Assembly: GCA_045591035.1 (NCBI GenBank) | Contig: JAZNSG010000010.1 | Coordinates: forward strand, 1 to 17,023 | Source: SIG440 sp045591035 | Lineage (GTDB): Bacteria; Bacillota; Clostridia; Monoglobales; Monoglobaceae | Length of the DNA stretch: 17,023 nt | Reading direction: 5' to 3' | Shown: positions 14,818-17,023 of the stretch, in pieces | How the letters are laid out: every line of letters starts with the position of its first letter | Position numbering within the stretch: position 1 is the stretch's first letter | The notes under the pieces: generated by a model | Seen by the model: only the letters and a program-made list of their open reading frames with translations | Told to the model about the DNA's origin: nothing | The model's database searches: none | Position numbers and translations under genes: made by a program

Positions 14818-16206
14818 ATGTTTGATGCCGGGAATTATAATGATATTTTAGAGCTTGTTGGCGATAAGACAAGAGTTCTTTATAAAGAAAATATAAATGA
14901 AGAATATACTCATGATGAACTTGGCGGAACTTTTTCAGACCCTTGGATTGTTGTTCGTGTAATATCAGCAGATGAGGTTCAAGCTGTTGTTAAGTATGCT
15001 TACGAAAACAACTTTCCTGTTACATCAAGAGGTAGCGGAACGGGACTTGTTGGGGCTTGTGTTCCTGTATGCGGCGGTATTGTTCTTGATTTTTCTCTGA
15101 TGAATAAGATATTGGAGCTTGATGAAGAAAACCTGACATTAACTGTTGAACCGGGTGTTCTTTTGATGGAAATTGCATCTTTTGTAGAAGAAAAAGGCTT
15201 TTTCTATCCACCTGACCCGGGTGAAAAAACTGCTACAATCGGTGGGAATATCAGCACCAACGCTGGAGGTATGCGTGCAGTAAAGTATGGTGTTACAAGA
15301 GATTATGTTCGCCAGCTTGAAGTTGTTTTGGCTGATGGCAGAATGATTGAACTTGGCGGCAAAATTGTAAAAAACAGTTCCGGATATGCAATTAAGGATT
15401 TGATGGTTGGTTCAGAGGGTACCCTTGGAATAATCACAAAAGCAACATTGAAATTGCTACCTCTGCCTGCAAAAACAATCAGTTTGCTTATTCCGTTTCC
15501 TACACTTAAACAAGCTATTGACACAGTTCCGTTAATTATTAAATCAAAAGTAATTCCTACTGCAGTTGAATTTATGCAGAAAGAAGTTATTGTTGATGCA
15601 GAAAATTATTTAGGAACAAAATTCCCCGATTCATCTTCTGATGCATATTTGCTTTTAAAGTTTGATGGCAACAGTAAAGAGGAAATTGAAAATAGTTATG
15701 ACTCGGTTGCAAAAGTTTGTCTTGAACAAGGAGCATTGGATATCTATATTTCAGATACTGAAGAGAGAGACGAAACTATATGGAAGGCAAGAGGAGCGTT
15801 TCTTGAAGCAATTAAAAATTCAACATCAGATATGGATGAGGTTGATGTTGTTGTCCCAAGAAATAAAGTAAATGAGATGGTTGAGTTTTCTCACGCGCTC
15901 GAAGCTAAAGTCGGAGCAAGAATTAAAAGTTTCGGACACGCAGGAGACGGCAACCTTCATATCTACATACTTAAAGACGATATAAAGGATGAAGATTGGG
16001 CAGACACACTTTCGAATGCAATGAACGAAATGTACATTAAAGCAAAAGAGCTCAGTGGTGCTGTTTCGGGTGAACATGGTATTGGATACGCGAAAAAAGC
16101 ATACCTTAAAGAACTTCTCAGCGAAGATGTAATAGAGCTTATGAGAGGAATTAAAAAAGCATTTGACCCTAAAAACATCTTAAACCCGGGAAAAATTTTC
16201 GACTAA
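14818..16206 (+). CDS. FAD-linked 2-hydroxyacid dehydrogenase (GlcD/LctD-like), probable D-lactate dehydrogenase
   Basis: A flavoprotein of 462 residues in the vanillyl-alcohol-oxidase/GlcD family. The N-terminal FAD domain has SRGSGTGLVGACVP at 70-83, PPDPGEKTATIGGNISTNAGG at 131-151 and GSEGTLGIITKATLKLLPLP at 198-217. The C-terminal FAD-oxidase domain has GHAGDGNLHIYIL at 373-385, SGEHGIG at 417-423 and the terminal FDPKNILNPGKIF. The ribosome-binding site GGGGGAG lies in the etfA end. Directly following etfB and a ferredoxin-domain etfA, it most resembles LctD, which oxidises lactate to pyruvate with electrons passed to Etf. Glycolate or another 2-hydroxyacid cannot be excluded. It could draw on, or return electrons to, the pyruvate produced by citramalate cleavage. 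Confidence 0.88.
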   Translation: MFDAGNYNDILELVGDKTRVLYKENINEEYTHDELGGTFSDPWIVVRVISADEVQAVVKYAYENNFPVTSRGSGTGLVGACVPVCGGIVLDFSLMNKILELDEENLTLTVEPGVLLMEIASFVEEKGFFYPPDPGEKTATIGGNISTNAGGMRAVKYGVTRDYVRQLEVVLADGRMIELGGKIVKNSSGYAIKDLMVGSEGTLGIITKATLKLLPLPAKTISLLIPFPTLKQAIDTVPLIIKSKVIPTAVEFMQKEVIVDAENYLGTKFPDSSSDAYLLLKFDGNSKEEIENSYDSVAKVCLEQGALDIYISDTEERDETIWKARGAFLEAIKNSTSDMDEVDVVVPRNKVNEMVEFSHALEAKVGARIKSFGHAGDGNLHIYILKDDIKDEDWADTLSNAMNEMYIKAKELSGAVSGEHGIGYAKKAYLKELLSEDVIELMRGIKKAFDPKNILNPGKIFD

Positions 16207-16235
16207 TCATTACAAAGAATTATAATCTACTACCA

Positions 16236-16281
16236 CAAAAAAATATGCACCCCAAAAGTGTCTAACTTTTGGGGTGCATAT
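16236..16281 (-). terminator. Long hairpin: terminator for the minus-strand fragment, perhaps bidirectional
   Basis: Perfect 17-bp arms (16243-16259, ATATGCACCCCAAAAGT, and 16265-16281) enclose a 5-nt loop. On the minus strand the hairpin is followed at once by seven T (complement of the A run 16237-16243), the form of a rho-independent terminator. On the plus strand the U tract is missing, but the hairpin lies 36 bp after the dehydrogenase gene and may still end that operon. The arm sequence also resembles IS ends. Confidence 0.7.
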
Positions 16282-16300
16282 CACTTTTGGGGTGCATATC
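16265..16300. repeat. Tandem duplication of one hairpin arm (2 x 18 bp)
   Basis: The unit ACTTTTGGGGTGCATATC occurs twice in direct succession (16265-16282 and 16283-16300) with no mismatch. Either copy can pair with the single complementary arm at 16243-16259, so two alternative hairpins are possible. It probably arose by slippage or from an insertion-sequence end. Confidence 0.85.
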
Positions 16301-16319
16301 ATTAAGAGCGTTTTTTAAA

Positions 16320-16610
16320 CTATTTTTTTAAATATTCCTGAATTTTTGGGATAAGAGACTTTGTTGTTTCAAAACCCTCTGTATACATTTTTTTAAGAAG
16401 TTCAGGACGTCTTTCTGTGCGGGAAAAACCCGTTGTGTCATTTGGTGCAATAATAAATGCTTTGCCCTCATTTTCCATTTGGAAAAGCTCATTACGTGAC
16501 TGATTATATTTTTCAGGACGGTCAAGAAGAGCTTTCGAAAATTCTTTGTATTTGCGGAAACTTCTGCGGGTAAGCATGCATTCAATAGCGTTCACAAAAT
16601 CATCCTCCAC
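16320..16610 (-). pseudogene. C-terminal remnant of a patatin-like phospholipase
   Basis: A frame of 96 codons (GTG start as drawn) whose residues from about 16 onward look like the C-terminal tail of Firmicute patatin-family proteins. The cues are SFRKYKEFSKALLDRPEKYN, an NELFQMENEGKAFIIAP segment and the ending RTERRPELLKKMYTEGFETT. The catalytic part, with the GxSxG serine motif and the Asp of the Ser-Asp dyad, is absent. Only about 15 codons precede the tail. Reading further upstream in the same frame meets a TAG after about 15 more codons. A weak GGAGG-like stretch overlaps the start, so a small peptide could be made, but a decayed gene is more likely. It lies beside a repeat that resembles an IS end, which could explain the deletion. 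The match is from memory of the family. Confidence 0.6.
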
Positions 16611-16709
16611 ATATTTTGGGGTATATCGAAGCAGCTTCAGTATAACATCCTATTGCTCTCAATTCAACAAACACAAACCGTTTTTCCCTGATAAAAAGCT
16701 GCATACCTA

Positions 16710-16738
16710 TTGACATAGAAATACTCATTCGTTATACT
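16710..16738 (+). promoter_or_regulatory. Predicted sigma-A promoter of the Fur-family gene
   Basis: A perfect -35 TTGACA (16710-16715) and a -10 TATACT (16733-16738) are 17 bp apart. The gene's start codon is 49 bp past the -10 box, and a long palindrome lies between. Confidence 0.85.
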
Positions 16739-16740
16739 TT

Positions 16741-16771
16741 CAATTTGAAAATGAAAGTCATTTTCAAATTG
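16741..16771. promoter_or_regulatory. Fur/Zur-type palindromic box
   Basis: Perfect 14-bp inverted arms (CAATTTGAAAATGA and TCATTTTCAAATTG) flank AAG. The inner part TGAAAATGA...TCATTTTCA resembles Fur-family operators. It starts 2 bp after the -10 box and covers the expected transcription start, so the downstream Fur-like protein probably represses itself here. Which metal or signal is involved cannot be told from the site. Confidence 0.75.
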
Positions 16772-16787
16772 TTCTAAGGAGTTTGCT

Positions 16788-17023
16788 ATGACACAGCGCG
16801 GCGTTTATCAAACAAAACAGCAGGAAGCGGTGGAAGAACTCTTCTCCGCCTCTCCTGAAAACTGCTTATCTGCCGAAGACGCATATTTTGCTCTTCATGA
16901 ACGGGGACTGGAAATTGGCAAAAGCACCGTATATCGTACAATCACACGTTTGTGCCAAACAGGAAGGCTACGCAGATATGTCCCCCACGGCAGCGGAGAA
17001 GCCGCTACCTATCAGTATAATCC
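16788..17023 (+). CDS. Fur-family metal-dependent regulator (3' partial)
   Basis: The first 78 codons of a Fur/Zur/PerR-type repressor, cut by the window end. The winged helix is visible: LSAEDAYFALHERG, the recognition-helix motif KSTVYRTITRL at about residues 45-55, then GRLRRYVPHGSGEAATYQY, which leads into the region where the metal-binding CxxC and HxH motifs would follow. The ribosome-binding site AAGGAG (16776-16781) is 6 bp before ATG 16788. It has its own consensus promoter and a Fur-type palindrome just upstream, so autoregulation is likely. By eye its G+C (about half) is clearly higher than that of the AT-rich genes before it, as though it belongs to a different stretch of genome. 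Subtype (iron, zinc, peroxide) cannot be set without the C-terminal half. Confidence 0.88.
   Translation, partial: MTQRGVYQTKQQEAVEELFSASPENCLSAEDAYFALHERGLEIGKSTVYRTITRLCQTGRLRRYVPHGSGEAATYQYN

Overview
The window reads as part of an anaerobic, glutamate-fermenting member of the Clostridia (Bacillota). The evidence is AT-rich DNA with strong Shine-Dalgarno sites, tight operons, oxygen-sensitive enzymes (B12-dependent glutamate mutase, Fe-S hydratase, ferredoxin-domain EtfA) and Clostridium-like protein sequences. Bases 1-28 are not genomic: they match, from memory, the MGI/BGISEQ library adapter in reverse complement, so the window starts at an untrimmed contig end, probably of a metagenome assembly.

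Layout. (A) 29-2750, minus strand: the maturation genes of a citrate-lyase-type enzyme. They are citC (ligase), an uncharacterised P-loop protein, and a citX-citG fusion cut by the contig end. (B) 2914-6898, plus strand, divergent from A: citD, citE and citF (acyl carrier, beta and alpha lyase subunits), then the two subunits of an Fe-S hydratase, ended by a hairpin. (C) 7010-7987: a GntR regulator with its own promoter and a perfect palindromic operator. (D) 8095-12624: glutamate mutase glmS, its reactivase glmL, glutamate mutase glmE and methylaspartate ammonia-lyase, ended by a strong terminator. (E) 12833-16206: etfB, etfA with a ferredoxin-like domain, and a GlcD-type FAD dehydrogenase, in the order of the lactate dehydrogenase/Etf (lctBCD) complex. 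(F) 16207-17023: a hairpin with a duplicated arm (terminator and possible IS remnant), a truncated patatin-like gene on the minus strand, and the start of a Fur-family regulator behind a palindromic Fur-type box.

Together, A, B and D form the methylaspartate route of glutamate fermentation: glutamate -> 3-methylaspartate (GlmES, kept active by GlmL) -> mesaconate + NH3 (Mal) -> citramalate (the hydratase acting as mesaconase) -> acetate + pyruvate (CitDEF acting as citramalate lyase, activated by CitC and CitXG). The GntR protein probably controls B, C and D, because related GTTATATAA-type sites sit on all three promoters. E handles pyruvate/lactate redox and is a separate unit.

Two core genes are broken as written: citE has a -1 frameshift at an A6 run, and glmL has an in-frame TAA where the family normally has Glu. 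They may be assembly or strain-mixture errors, true decay, or recoding. The least explained conserved-looking component is the P-loop protein at 810-1745.
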